Origin: DASXUL01 sp036504855
Lineage (GTDB): Bacteria > Armatimonadota > DTGP01 > JAKQQT01
Assembly (NCBI GenBank): GCA_036504855.1
Contig: DASXUL010000071.1
Coordinates: 1 to 64,000, forward strand
Direction of reading: 5' to 3'
Length of the DNA stretch: 64,000 nt
Notes under the pieces: model-generated
Databases searched by the model: none
The model's input: only the letters and a program-made list of their open reading frames with translations
Told to the model about the DNA's origin: nothing
Made by a program: the position numbers and the translations under genes
Part shown: in pieces, positions 16,731 to 26,411 of the stretch
Position numbering within the stretch: position 1 is the stretch's first letter
Layout of the letters: each line of letters begins with the position of its first letter

Positions 16731-19700
16731 TTGAAACTACTGAGATGGATTCCCTTGCTGGCTGTGCCTTGGGTGATGGTCTCGCAGCCGGCGTTGGCCC
16801 AGTCCGTCACCGGGCCGCCGACGAACCTCACGCCTGGGTCATACTCTCCCGATTACTTCTCCCGCGTGAGCATCAACGGAACCCGGATTTCCTACACCCC
16901 CGATAAGGGTGACTTCGACCTTTCCTACACCTACAAAAACATCGGCGTGATGAGCGGCGATGGCTCCGGCAACACGATTCTCAACATTACGGCCTACAGA
17001 AGCGGCAGTGAGGAATTCGGTTCTGTTTCCGCCGACGGGTCGAAGATTGTTGTCCGCCAGTCCGGCTACGACGGGTACAACGGCCTCTACATCGCCACCG
17101 TCAGCCCCTTCAAACAGACTCTCATCACCAACGCCGCCACCAATCCCGATGACAGCTATCCGACGTTCAGCGCCGACGGGACGAAGGTTGCCTTCGTCTC
17201 CACGCGCAACGGCGACGGCGTTCAGGTCTACGTGATGAAGGCCGCGCTTGAAGACAGTCTCAATAACGTCCCGGCGGAGATCACCAACTTCTCGGACGGC
17301 TCGGCTACTCAGTTGGCCGGCACGGCCGATGGCAAGCTCCTGCTTGTTAAGGTGATCAGCGCTTCCGTTCAGGAGATCTTCAAGGTCAACCTGGACGGAA
17401 CCGGACTGAAGCAGATCACCAACTTCGGCGGCGCGCTGGGCCATCCCAGCCAGCCGGTTGTCGGCGGCCCGATCTACTTCATCAAGACCGGCAAAGACAA
17501 TCGCACGCACGTGTTCTCCATCAAGGAAGATGGATCCGGCCTGCACCAGGTGACCGGCGGCGAGTACACGGAAGACTACGCCAGCGCGGCCACAGACAAG
17601 CTGGTTGTCACCCTGACGGATCCCGTCTACGGCGCCGGCAACTCCGATATCTACTCCTACGCTCTTTCGAGCGCCACCGCCAAGGGCACAGTCACCGGGA
17701 CCCTCACAACATCTACCGGCGCCGTCGCGGCCGGGTCCACCGTGAATGCATACGATGGCGACACGCTGGCCGGAACGACGACCACCAACGGGTCCGGCGT
17801 CTACACGCTGAGCCTGCCTCCCGGCGGATACACGCTCCAGTACGTTACCGCCACGCCGAACTCCTGGACAGTGTCCCGCAGCGTAACCGTCGCCTCTGAA
17901 GCCACGACCACGCGCGACGCGTTCACCACCCCCGTCTCCGCTCCGCGTCCCAGCGGGCTGATCGCCACCGTCAAGGGTACGAATGCCGTTCTGCGCTGGA
18001 CCGCCGCGGCCGCTCCTGGCGACGGCTTCTCGCTCGTCGGCTATAACGTCTATCGCGCCGCCTCTGAAGTCGGCCCGTGGACGAAGATCACCGCAACCCC
18101 CATCGCGCCGGTTGCGCCGCTGCAGTACTCCGATACGCCCAGCAACCTCGCCACGGCGTTCTACAAGATGACCTCGCAGACATCGGATGGCTCCACCACG
18201 CGTGAGAGCGCTTTCACCGACGTCGCGCAGGCCGCGAACAACATCGTTTACAATCCGTCCTTCGAGATTTCCGACACCAACGGCTACCCCGATGGTTGGG
18301 CTCAGGGCTCATGGGGCGGCGACGGCAGCACCGGTTCCACAACTGACGCCAAGGTCGACGGGTCCAAAGCCGCCTTCATCCTGACGGGCGCTACCGCGCG
18401 CGGCGCGATGATGCTCAACACCGATCCGCTTCACTGCGTGCCCGTCCAGCCCGGCATTCCGGTTGTGGAAGGCCTGTTCGGCAAGTTCAAGGATACAAGC
18501 ACCACTTGGCCCCTCAGCCTGCAGACCGCCAACAACGTGCCTGGATACACCTATTGGTACCCCGGCGGCGGCGGACTCGGCGGCGCTTGGGACACGGCCG
18601 GCCTGACCAACGCTGGCGGCGACACCGACTGGGTGTGGCTGGCCAACACCGGCAACGTCCTTCCGTTCGAGTTCTCGAGCACGACCCGACTCTCCGTCTT
18701 CTGGGCCAACGACGGCGCCACCAACTTCGGCTCTTCCACGGCGTACGCCGATGAAGCCACCTACCAGGTGAAGCGTTACGGCGCCACCGGCATGGTGTTC
18801 GGTCGCATCGTGGATGACCAGGGCAACGGTATGGCCGGCATCACCGTGAAGGTGGGCAACGTGTCCATCATCACCAACGGCGCCGCCACCTTCACAATCC
18901 CAAACGCTCCCACCGGTCCCCAGACGCTGACAATCTCCGTTCCGCACAAAGCGGACTACTCCATCCAGATCGGCAACTACGGCGGCTACAACATGGGCGC
19001 TGCGTATGTCGTTACCAATCCCGGCGTGTTCACCATTGACGGTCACGTCCTCTACCCGGACGGCAAGCCATGCCCGGGAGCTGACGTGCGCCTCGTCCTC
19101 ACCTCTGGCGACGCGGCCAGCGCGGCGGAAGTCAGTGAGGTGGCAACAACCACCGACGCCAACGGCTACTACACCCTCGGCGATAGCCTCTACCCGGTTA
19201 CATCTCAGTACGTCAGCCATCTCGTCGCCCACAAGAACGGCTACGTCTCACCCCGGCTTGACAAGAACTTCGGTTCCGCCGGCTGGTCCATCAACAACAA
19301 CGTCAATCTGATCCAGCCCAGCACAACGTTCCAGATTGCGAAGACTTCCTCGGCGCCGACCATCGACGGGCATATCAATGCCTCCGAGTGGGCCGCGTCT
19401 CAGAAGATCCCCATGCCGTTCATGGACGACAAGGGCTTCCATGGCGCCGCTCCGTTCCTGGCGACCTCCGGCTACGCGCTGTGGGACAACGACAACGTCT
19501 ACTTCGCCTTCTCCTGCGACGAACCGAACCCCGCCGGGATCATCGACGACACGACCATCGATCCGACAACCACCCTGCCCTGGGTTCTCTGGGGCGGTCC
19601 TCCGTACTGGAACGGCCACGACATCATTGAGATGCGCGTAGACCCGACCAACGGCGGCTCCGCGGGCTCCGGCTACGAGTGGTGGCAGTTGATGACCAAC

Positions 19701-20216
19701 ACCGGAACCGTCAACTACGACGTCATCAACCGAGCCGTTGCATCCAACCTGTGGGGCAAGGTTGACCTCAGTGGTCTTGGCATGCAGGTTGCGAGCTACG
19801 TTGACACCGCCGGCAAGAAGTGGACGCAGGAGATCAAGATCCCCTTCTCCGCTCTGAGCTACTCCGCCATGACGGTTGGCACTCCGACGGTTGGCAGTGA
19901 GTGGGCGATTAACCTCGGCCGCAGCCGCCACCAGCCGGATCCGCAGGGTTCGTACTTTGCGACGAGCCCGTTCATCACTCACCTGGGCAGCATCGCTCGC
20001 TTTGTGAACACGCTGACCCCGGTCACAAAGGGCGACCTCAACGGCGACGGCGTTGTCAACAACGTTGACGCCGTCCTCTCGCTCCAGATCGCCGCTGGAC
20101 TCGCGTTTGTTGACGGGCGAATGGCCCAGGCCGACGTGAACGCCGACGGCTCCGCCAACGTGTCTGATACCGTGAAGATCATCCGCAAGATCAACGGCAA
20201 GGACAGCTCCTTCTAG
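16731..20216 (+). CDS. Secreted multidomain dockerin protein A
   Basis: A 1161-residue secreted protein from a TTG start at 16731, with AAAGGAA 6-7 nt upstream. An in-frame upstream ATG at 16659 would place a basic stretch before the signal peptide. Domains in order: signal peptide ending QPALAQ; TolB-like beta-propeller repeats (about 40-310, e.g. PTFSADGTKVAFVS); carboxypeptidase-regulatory-like module (314-390); fibronectin-III (404-500); CBM-like sandwich (500-690); two regulatory-like modules (686-850); CBM9/DOMON-like domain (870-1090) starting APTIDGHINASEWAA; and a C-terminal dockerin with two Ca-binding loops, DLNGDGVVNNVDA and ADVNADGSANVSD. No catalytic domain is seen. A role in glycan binding or docking is inferred. 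It has a close paralogue downstream. Confidence 0.85.
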   Translation: MKLLRWIPLLAVPWVMVSQPALAQSVTGPPTNLTPGSYSPDYFSRVSINGTRISYTPDKGDFDLSYTYKNIGVMSGDGSGNTILNITAYRSGSEEFGSVSADGSKIVVRQSGYDGYNGLYIATVSPFKQTLITNAATNPDDSYPTFSADGTKVAFVSTRNGDGVQVYVMKAALEDSLNNVPAEITNFSDGSATQLAGTADGKLLLVKVISASVQEIFKVNLDGTGLKQITNFGGALGHPSQPVVGGPIYFIKTGKDNRTHVFSIKEDGSGLHQVTGGEYTEDYASAATDKLVVTLTDPVYGAGNSDIYSYALSSATAKGTVTGTLTTSTGAVAAGSTVNAYDGDTLAGTTTTNGSGVYTLSLPPGGYTLQYVTATPNSWTVSRSVTVASEATTTRDAFTTPVSAPRPSGLIATVKGTNAVLRWTAAAAPGDGFSLVGYNVYRAASEVGPWTKITATPIAPVAPLQYSDTPSNLATAFYKMTSQTSDGSTTRESAFTDVAQAANNIVYNPSFEISDTNGYPDGWAQGSWGGDGSTGSTTDAKVDGSKAAFILTGATARGAMMLNTDPLHCVPVQPGIPVVEGLFGKFKDTSTTWPLSLQTANNVPGYTYWYPGGGGLGGAWDTAGLTNAGGDTDWVWLANTGNVLPFEFSSTTRLSVFWANDGATNFGSSTAYADEATYQVKRYGATGMVFGRIVDDQGNGMAGITVKVGNVSIITNGAATFTIPNAPTGPQTLTISVPHKADYSIQIGNYGGYNMGAAYVVTNPGVFTIDGHVLYPDGKPCPGADVRLVLTSGDAASAAEVSEVATTTDANGYYTLGDSLYPVTSQYVSHLVAHKNGYVSPRLDKNFGSAGWSINNNVNLIQPSTTFQIAKTSSAPTIDGHINASEWAASQKIPMPFMDDKGFHGAAPFLATSGYALWDNDNVYFAFSCDEPNPAGIIDDTTIDPTTTLPWVLWGGPPYWNGHDIIEMRVDPTNGGSAGSGYEWWQLMTNTGTVNYDVINRAVASNLWGKVDLSGLGMQVASYVDTAGKKWTQEIKIPFSALSYSAMTVGTPTVGSEWAINLGRSRHQPDPQGSYFATSPFITHLGSIARFVNTLTPVTKGDLNGDGVVNNVDAVLSLQIAAGLAFVDGRMAQADVNADGSANVSDTVKIIRKINGKDSSF

Positions 20217-20240
20217 CCCATAGGGGACGAAGGAACCGTT

Positions 20241-20278
20241 CGGGGGGCTGGAGGGCGAAATCGCCCTCCAGCCCCCCG
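20241..20278 (+). terminator. Perfect palindromic terminator of dockerin protein A
   Basis: 18-bp perfect arms, CGGGGGGCTGGAGGGCGA and its complement, with a 2-nt loop. The core CTGGAGGGCGA recurs in altered form in paralogue B's terminator. Confidence 0.7.
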
Positions 20279-20442
20279 TTTCGTTGCGGGTCGACCGGGG
20301 GGATGCGGCGCCCGGCGATGGGCGGCGAACGGCCGGCTGACCAGATGCAGACGACGATCAACCCGCGGTTCGCAGCGGCGAGAGAGCCGCTCAGCGAGCC
20401 CGCTTGCTCTGTAGGGGCGCGTCGAAAATTGGCCGATGAGGA

Positions 20443-20471
20443 TTGGACAAATTGTTATAGAACACTATAAA
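20443..20471 (+). promoter_or_regulatory. Promoter of dockerin protein B
   Basis: TTGGAC (20443-20448), a 17-bp spacer and TATAAA (20466-20471). The spacer ATTGTTATAGAACAC is identical to that of paralogue A, whereas the flanks differ. Confidence 0.75.
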
Positions 20472-20864
20472 ACTAGGGAGTAGGGAATCTACCGTCCCTC
20501 CGCATCCGCGGAGGGCGTTTCGCGCGTCCGCACCTTTCCACCTTGCGGGCCGCCTTGGCATTCTGCGTTCGGTGAGGGTTGCGCTTGCTTCAGTCTCGTC
20601 CAACCTGTGGGGCCACCCCATCCACCCGCACGGTGGGTTCTTCGTCGTGCGACCGGCTCCAGACCGCACGCTGCCGGGACAACGCGTCCCTAGCTCACTT
20701 CACCGTTTCCCGACTTCGTTCACGATGTTGGCGCGTGGACCGGGGCCGGGGACGGAAGGCCGCACGGCCGTCATCTCGCGACTTCGCCAGTTCGTTGGCG
20801 ATAGTTGGCGAAGCCTCACCGCTCCCACCCGCCGGGCCAATTCTCTCGCGAAAGGAACACAGCA
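20472..20864 (+). ncRNA. Structured 5' leader of dockerin protein B
   Basis: 393 nt, equal to leader A. Corresponding helices: GGTTG (from 20577)/CAACC; GTGG/CCAC; CGCACG/CGTGCG around GGTTCT; GGGAC-N5-GTCCC (20676-20690); CACG/CGTG around GTTGGCG (20721-20737). Loop motifs GGTTCT and GTTGGCG are kept while the stems covary. The segments near GGTTG and CCTGTGGGGC are the most similar in sequence. Confidence 0.55.
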
Positions 20865-23800
20865 GTGAGACCATCCCTATGGCTCCCTGTTCTGGCTCTG
20901 CCGCTGGCGCTCCTCGCCCAGCCGGCCGCGGCCCAGAATGTAACCGGCCCACCCACCGACCTCACGACTGGATCGATCACGACAGAGATTGCCCCACGCC
21001 TTAGCTTCGACGGCACGAAACTCACCTACACCGCCACCAACGGCCCGCACGACCTCTCCTACACAAGCAACAATGTGTGGGTGATGACCAACGCCGGCGC
21101 CAACCGAACAGAACTCGTCGTTCACGCGTACTTCGGCGGCACCGATGAGTGGTCTTCGCTCTCCCCGGATGGCTCCAAAGCCGTCCTCCACTGCACCGAG
21201 TACAGCGGCGGCTCCGATCCTGTTAGCAAGGTCTCGCTCTACATCATCGATATCGCCAACAGCATCGCCACCCGCATCACCAACACCCCGACGGAATCCG
21301 CCAACGACGCCTTCCCCACATGGAGCAGCGACGGCAAGTACATCGTCTTCGTCTCCGACCGCGCTACTGGCGACTACCAGCTCTTTGCAATGAAGCCCGA
21401 GGTCGAAAGCGCCACGAACGTGCCCTTCCAGCTCACCAACTGGACGGACTCCACCGTGAGCCGCGCTCGCTGCACGCCGGACGGCAAGGTGCTCTATATG
21501 CGCGCCTACAAGACCGACGCGGGCGGAGGGTTCGACATCTACCGATCTGATCTGACCGCCGGCTCCACGCCGGTGGCGATCACCCACTACGGCCCAACCG
21601 GCAAGTATATCAGCGATCCCAGCATGGCGGCCGCCGGCGGCAAGATCTTCGTGACCATGGGCGCCAAAGACGGCCGCATCCACGTATTCTTGATGAACGC
21701 GGACGGCACAGGCATCCACCAGGTCACCGGCGGCCAGTTCGCCGAAGATTACGCTTGCGCGGCGAACGACAAACTCGTGGTCACCTATTTCGACGCGGCC
21801 GCCAATGGCGTCGACAACGGCGACGTCGGCATCTACTCTCTCAGCGCCGCCACAGCCACGGGTACAGTCAGCGGCAAGCTGACCACCAGCCTCGGCGCGC
21901 CGCAAGCCGGCGCCACGGTGAACGTCTACGACGGCGACACCCTCGTTACCTCCGGGACCACCACCGCCGCCGGCGCCTACACCTTCACGCTGGCTCCCGG
22001 CGGCTACACGCTGGAGTTTGTTACGGCCAGCCCGGCTTCCTACACGGTCACCCGCAGTGTGGCAGTGCCCTCCGGCGGCGCCGTTACGCAGGATGCCTTC
22101 ACCACGCCAACCGGCGCCCCGCGCCCCGTCGGCGCCATCGCCACAATCAAGGGAACGTCTGTTTACGTTCGCTTCCGCGCCGGAAACGTTCCCAGCAGCC
22201 CGTACACGGTCTCCGGCTACAACATCTACCGCGGCGCTTCCGAAACCGGCCCGTGGACCAAGATCAACGCCTCGCTCGTGCCCGCTACAGCCCCGCTTCA
22301 GTACATTGATGCCGCCCCGGGCGACCTCAGCAAGGCGTTCTACACCGTTACCACCGTCACCGCCGGCGGCGGCGCCCTCGAAAGCGCTTACGCGGACGTT
22401 ACCCAGGCGGCCAACAACCTCGTGTTCAACCCCTCCTTCGAGCAGGTTGACGGCTCCGGCAACCCAATCGGGTGGGAATTCGTCAACTGGGGCAGCGGCA
22501 CCGTTGGCGGCACTTCCACCGTTGAGAAGACGGACGGGACCAAATCCGCGGTCGTGGACCCGGGCAACGCCCTCGGCATGTACCACACGACGGTAGATTA
22601 TCAGATCCCGAACCCGATGACAGCCATCGTGGAAGGCGCTTGGGCCTACGCGAAGGACTACAGCGGAGGCGGCGGCTTCCAGGTTCGCGAAGCTCCGAAT
22701 GCCGGATCTGTCTTCGAGTGGTACGCCGATACCGGCTACACCGACTACGACACCCCGGCCATCCTGAACGCCGACGGTCCGATGCCGTGGACGTGGGTCT
22801 CCCGCAACGACAACGTTGTGCCGTGGGAGTTCACCCAAAAGACCCGCTTCACCATGTTCAACAACGGCGGCGGAACGGTAACAGGCCTGCTTCCTGTTGC
22901 TTACTTCGACGAGGCCACCTACCAGGTTCGCCGATTCACCACCACCGGCATGGTGTGGGGACGCGTTATTGACATCAATGGCAGGTACGTCTCCGGCGCC
23001 ACCGTTACGGTCGGCGGCAAGAGCGTTACAACTCTTGGAGCTCCGTTCGTCGTCCGCGACGTTCCCACCGGTCCGCAGACCCTTACCATCAAGGTCCCGG
23101 GCCAGCCGGACTTCGTGAAGCAGATCAACAACTACGGTGGTTACGCGCTGGAGCAGGACTACCAGCTACCGATCGCCTTCTTCCTGAACATCTCCGGCAC
23201 GGTGCGCTATCCCGATGGCACAGTCTGCGCCGGCGCCGACGTCCGCCTCGATGCCAACGACGGCACGGAACTCGCCAAGAAGACCACGGACGCCAACGGG
23301 AAGTATTCCTTCGGCGACGTGAACAACGATGTCTCCTTCGCGGGCGTTTCCTGGATCACCGCCCATAAGGCGGGATTCGTCTCCGTGCATACGTCTGACG
23401 ACTACGGCCTGTCCGGACAAGTGGTCCGCGACCTCACGCTGGACATGCCGGCGAAGTACATCCAGGTCTCCAAGGTGACCGGTACAGCTCCGGTTATCGA
23501 CGGCACGGTTAACCTCGCCACGGAGTACGCCGGCGCCCAGTACACGCCGTTCGACCTGTACGATCCCAGCGTCGTCACCTCGCCGCTCAAAGTCGGCGCC
23601 TACACCAAGTGGGACGACGGCAACCTCTACATCGCGTATGTCAGCGAAGAGCCCAGCCCGGCCTCCATGCTGGCCGCCGCCACCGGCCGCGACAACGGCA
23701 CGATCTGGTGGACCGGCTCTTCATGGAACGCGGACGACCTGTTCGCGGTGTGGCTGGACCCGAACAACGGCAGCCGCACCGGCATTGGTTATGAGCAGTG

Positions 23801-24317
23801 GCAGATCCTGATGAACTCCAACACCAGCGATCCGTCGCTGGCCGACATCGCCTGGCGCAACGCGACCGACCTGTGGGGCCTTGGCGAGAACGTCACTGGT
23901 CTCGAGTGGAAGAGCCGTGTGGACTCTGCCGCCAAGATGTGGTACCTGGAGGCCCGCATCCCGTTCAGCGACCTCGGCGTTACCGGCGGCATGGCGGCCC
24001 CCACCGTGGCCGTCGGCACTGAGTGGGTCATCGATCTGGCCCGCCATCGCCATCTCCCATTGCCGGATGGCAATGACTACGACTCCGGTTGGTCCATCCT
24101 TCACTTCGTGAACACCGTCACCACCGTGAAGGGCGACATCAACGGCGACGGCCTCGTCAACAACTACGACGCTCTGGCCTCCCTCCGCATCGCGGCGGGC
24201 CTGGAGCGCGTTGGAACCCGTCTCTCCGCCGCAGACGTCAATGGCGACGGCAAGGCGGACCTGTCTGACACCGTGAAGATCGTCCGCAAGATCCGCGGCA
24301 CGGACACGGCTCTCTAG
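20865..24317 (+). CDS. Secreted multidomain dockerin protein B
   Basis: An 1150-residue paralogue of protein A from a GTG start at 20865, with AAAGGAA 7 nt upstream in the same context. A signal peptide ending QPAAAQ precedes a TolB-like propeller (PTWSSDGKYIVFVSD), a regulatory-like module, fibronectin-III, a CBM-like region, two regulatory-like modules, a CBM9/DOMON-like domain starting APVIDGTVNLATEYAG, and a C-terminal dockerin (DINGDGLVNNYDA, ADVNGDGKADLSD). No glycosidase motif is seen. The tandem arrangement with A suggests duplication. The dockerin implies binding to a cohesin encoded elsewhere, or a cohesin-independent role. Confidence 0.85.
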   Translation: MRPSLWLPVLALPLALLAQPAAAQNVTGPPTDLTTGSITTEIAPRLSFDGTKLTYTATNGPHDLSYTSNNVWVMTNAGANRTELVVHAYFGGTDEWSSLSPDGSKAVLHCTEYSGGSDPVSKVSLYIIDIANSIATRITNTPTESANDAFPTWSSDGKYIVFVSDRATGDYQLFAMKPEVESATNVPFQLTNWTDSTVSRARCTPDGKVLYMRAYKTDAGGGFDIYRSDLTAGSTPVAITHYGPTGKYISDPSMAAAGGKIFVTMGAKDGRIHVFLMNADGTGIHQVTGGQFAEDYACAANDKLVVTYFDAAANGVDNGDVGIYSLSAATATGTVSGKLTTSLGAPQAGATVNVYDGDTLVTSGTTTAAGAYTFTLAPGGYTLEFVTASPASYTVTRSVAVPSGGAVTQDAFTTPTGAPRPVGAIATIKGTSVYVRFRAGNVPSSPYTVSGYNIYRGASETGPWTKINASLVPATAPLQYIDAAPGDLSKAFYTVTTVTAGGGALESAYADVTQAANNLVFNPSFEQVDGSGNPIGWEFVNWGSGTVGGTSTVEKTDGTKSAVVDPGNALGMYHTTVDYQIPNPMTAIVEGAWAYAKDYSGGGGFQVREAPNAGSVFEWYADTGYTDYDTPAILNADGPMPWTWVSRNDNVVPWEFTQKTRFTMFNNGGGTVTGLLPVAYFDEATYQVRRFTTTGMVWGRVIDINGRYVSGATVTVGGKSVTTLGAPFVVRDVPTGPQTLTIKVPGQPDFVKQINNYGGYALEQDYQLPIAFFLNISGTVRYPDGTVCAGADVRLDANDGTELAKKTTDANGKYSFGDVNNDVSFAGVSWITAHKAGFVSVHTSDDYGLSGQVVRDLTLDMPAKYIQVSKVTGTAPVIDGTVNLATEYAGAQYTPFDLYDPSVVTSPLKVGAYTKWDDGNLYIAYVSEEPSPASMLAAATGRDNGTIWWTGSSWNADDLFAVWLDPNNGSRTGIGYEQWQILMNSNTSDPSLADIAWRNATDLWGLGENVTGLEWKSRVDSAAKMWYLEARIPFSDLGVTGGMAAPTVAVGTEWVIDLARHRHLPLPDGNDYDSGWSILHFVNTVTTVKGDINGDGLVNNYDALASLRIAAGLERVGTRLSAADVNGDGKADLSDTVKIVRKIRGTDTAL

Positions 24318-24340
24318 CCCTAAGGGGTAGGGGGCAAACT

Positions 24341-24378
24341 CCTGGGACTGGAAGGCGATATCGCCTTCCAGTCCCAGG
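24341..24378 (+). terminator. Perfect palindromic terminator of dockerin protein B
   Basis: A perfect palindrome, arms CCTGGGACTGGAAGGCGATA and its complement, 23 bp after the stop codon. It shares the CTGGA(A/G)GGCGA core with the terminator of paralogue A. Confidence 0.7.
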
Positions 24379-24640
24379 TTCACTCGTTAGAGCAGATTCG
24401 GGAGGCCGTAGACCCGCGGATCCGCCGCGGAGTTTCTGGGCTGAGTCGGAGAACGAACAGATAAGCATATCGTGCACTCATTAATACAGATTTGTTCTTC
24501 ACACGGTAGCCCGCCGCAGTCGCCCGGCGGAACCGCTCGGGCCGGGCGCCTCCCCTTATAGCGGATAGGGCTGGCGCCTTCAGACAGCCGCCCGACCAAT
24601 GCAGTCCTAGTCTCTCATTCATCAGGTACTGGAGATAAGT
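24379..24640 (+). other. Non-coding leader before pseudopilin 1
   Basis: 262 bp with no supported gene. It contains the hairpin GGCGCC (24545-24550)...GGCGCC (24573-24578), whose interior CCCTTAT/ATAGGG also pairs, and a GGAGA Shine-Dalgarno at 24631-24635, 5 nt before the ATG. No convincing -35/-10 pair was found; TAATAC near 24482 and GATAAG near 24461 are weak candidates. Confidence 0.4.
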
Positions 24641-25426
24641 ATGAAACCAAGATTCCGCCGCCGCGCCTTTACACTGATCGAACTTCTGGTGGTTATCGCT
24701 ATCATCGCCATCCTCGCGGCCATCCTCTTCCCTGTGTTCGCCAAAGCGCGTGAGCGCGCCAAGGCCGCCAACTGCCTGTCGAATCTCAAGCAGATGGGCA
24801 CTGCCGCCCAGATGTACATGGATGACAACAACAACTTCCTCATCCCGTACGGCATGGCAGAGAACAACGGCTACCGCGCGCGATTCACGATTCTCATCCA
24901 ACCGTATCTGAAGAGCCTTGATGTCTTCACCTGCCCGTCCGACCACCTGAACCGCGCAAAATTGTCGGACACGAACACATACCAGCCGTACCCGACCACT
25001 TACGGGGTGAACTGGTACATCTGCCGCGAAGTCGGCTCCTATTGGGGCAGCAAACCGCGCAAGGAGACCTGGGTGCGCCAGCCCGCCGGCACCATATGGG
25101 CGGCTGATACAGCGAACGTAACTGTGGCAACGATGAACCTGAAGCCAGATCTCTGGAAGGAAGAGATGACCCAGGCGTGGAAAACGGACATCTATTACTT
25201 CTACCTGCCAAACGATTCCGACACAGGAGAGGCCACCGATGGCTGGGCGGCCGGCAACTGGGAAAGCCCGCCGAAGCACTATCGTCCGTTCCCCCGCCAT
25301 GGCGGACGCGTGAACTGCATGTTCTTCGATGGACACGCCGCATCGGTTGCGGGCTCGCAGTTCGATCCCCAGGCGACGCCGTGGGGCTCGCCGCAGTGCC
25401 TGTGGGACAACCCGAAGACCTCTTGA
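24641..25426 (+). CDS. Pseudopilin-like protein 1 (type IV pilin N-terminus, H-x9-DG-like)
   Basis: A 261-residue protein with a short basic leader (KPRFRRRA), a prepilin peptidase site followed by FTLIELLVVIAIIAIL (about 9-24), the usual hydrophobic helix, and LFPVFAKARERAKAANCLSN. The C-terminus HGGRVNCMFFDGHAAS carries the DGH motif seen in DUF1559-like pseudopilins. It is probably processed by a prepilin peptidase and assembled into a type II secretion or pilus-like structure. A paralogue (pseudopilin 2) follows after 166 bp. In Armatimonadota and Planctomycetota such proteins occur in large paralogous families of unknown substrate. Confidence 0.88.
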   Translation: MKPRFRRRAFTLIELLVVIAIIAILAAILFPVFAKARERAKAANCLSNLKQMGTAAQMYMDDNNNFLIPYGMAENNGYRARFTILIQPYLKSLDVFTCPSDHLNRAKLSDTNTYQPYPTTYGVNWYICREVGSYWGSKPRKETWVRQPAGTIWAADTANVTVATMNLKPDLWKEEMTQAWKTDIYYFYLPNDSDTGEATDGWAAGNWESPPKHYRPFPRHGGRVNCMFFDGHAASVAGSQFDPQATPWGSPQCLWDNPKTS

Positions 25427-25496
25427 CGCGGTCACCGGTCCAATTCCTTCCTGTGCCCTCCCGCATGCGGCTGGATTCGGGGCGGTAGACCCTTCA

Positions 25497-25538
25497 GGCC
25501 TCGTCCGCGCGGCAGCCGTGCACCGAGCGGACGAGGCC
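25497..25538 (+). terminator. Hairpin between pseudopilin genes 1 and 2
   Basis: Arms GGCCTCGTCCGC (25497-25508) and GCGGACGAGGCC (25527-25538) enclose an 18-nt loop. It lies 71 bp after the stop and 55 bp before the next ATG, with no T-run: terminator or attenuator. Confidence 0.45.
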
Positions 25539-25592
25539 CTGATGGCCGTGAACTTCGGTTGGTTCCCTCGCGAGAAGTCCGTGGAGAAACCT

Positions 25593-26407
<815 letters not shown>

Positions 26408-26411
<4 letters not shown>

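Noticed and set aside
16338..20864. c-di-GMP or other known riboswitch in the dockerin leaders
   Set aside because: The conserved loop and junction sequences of known c-di-GMP classes were not found; reported instead as an unclassified structured leader.
20877..22838. 653-residue open frame antisense to dockerin gene B
   Set aside because: Gly/Val/Arg-rich complement of a repetitive secreted protein; no recognisable domain or Shine-Dalgarno.
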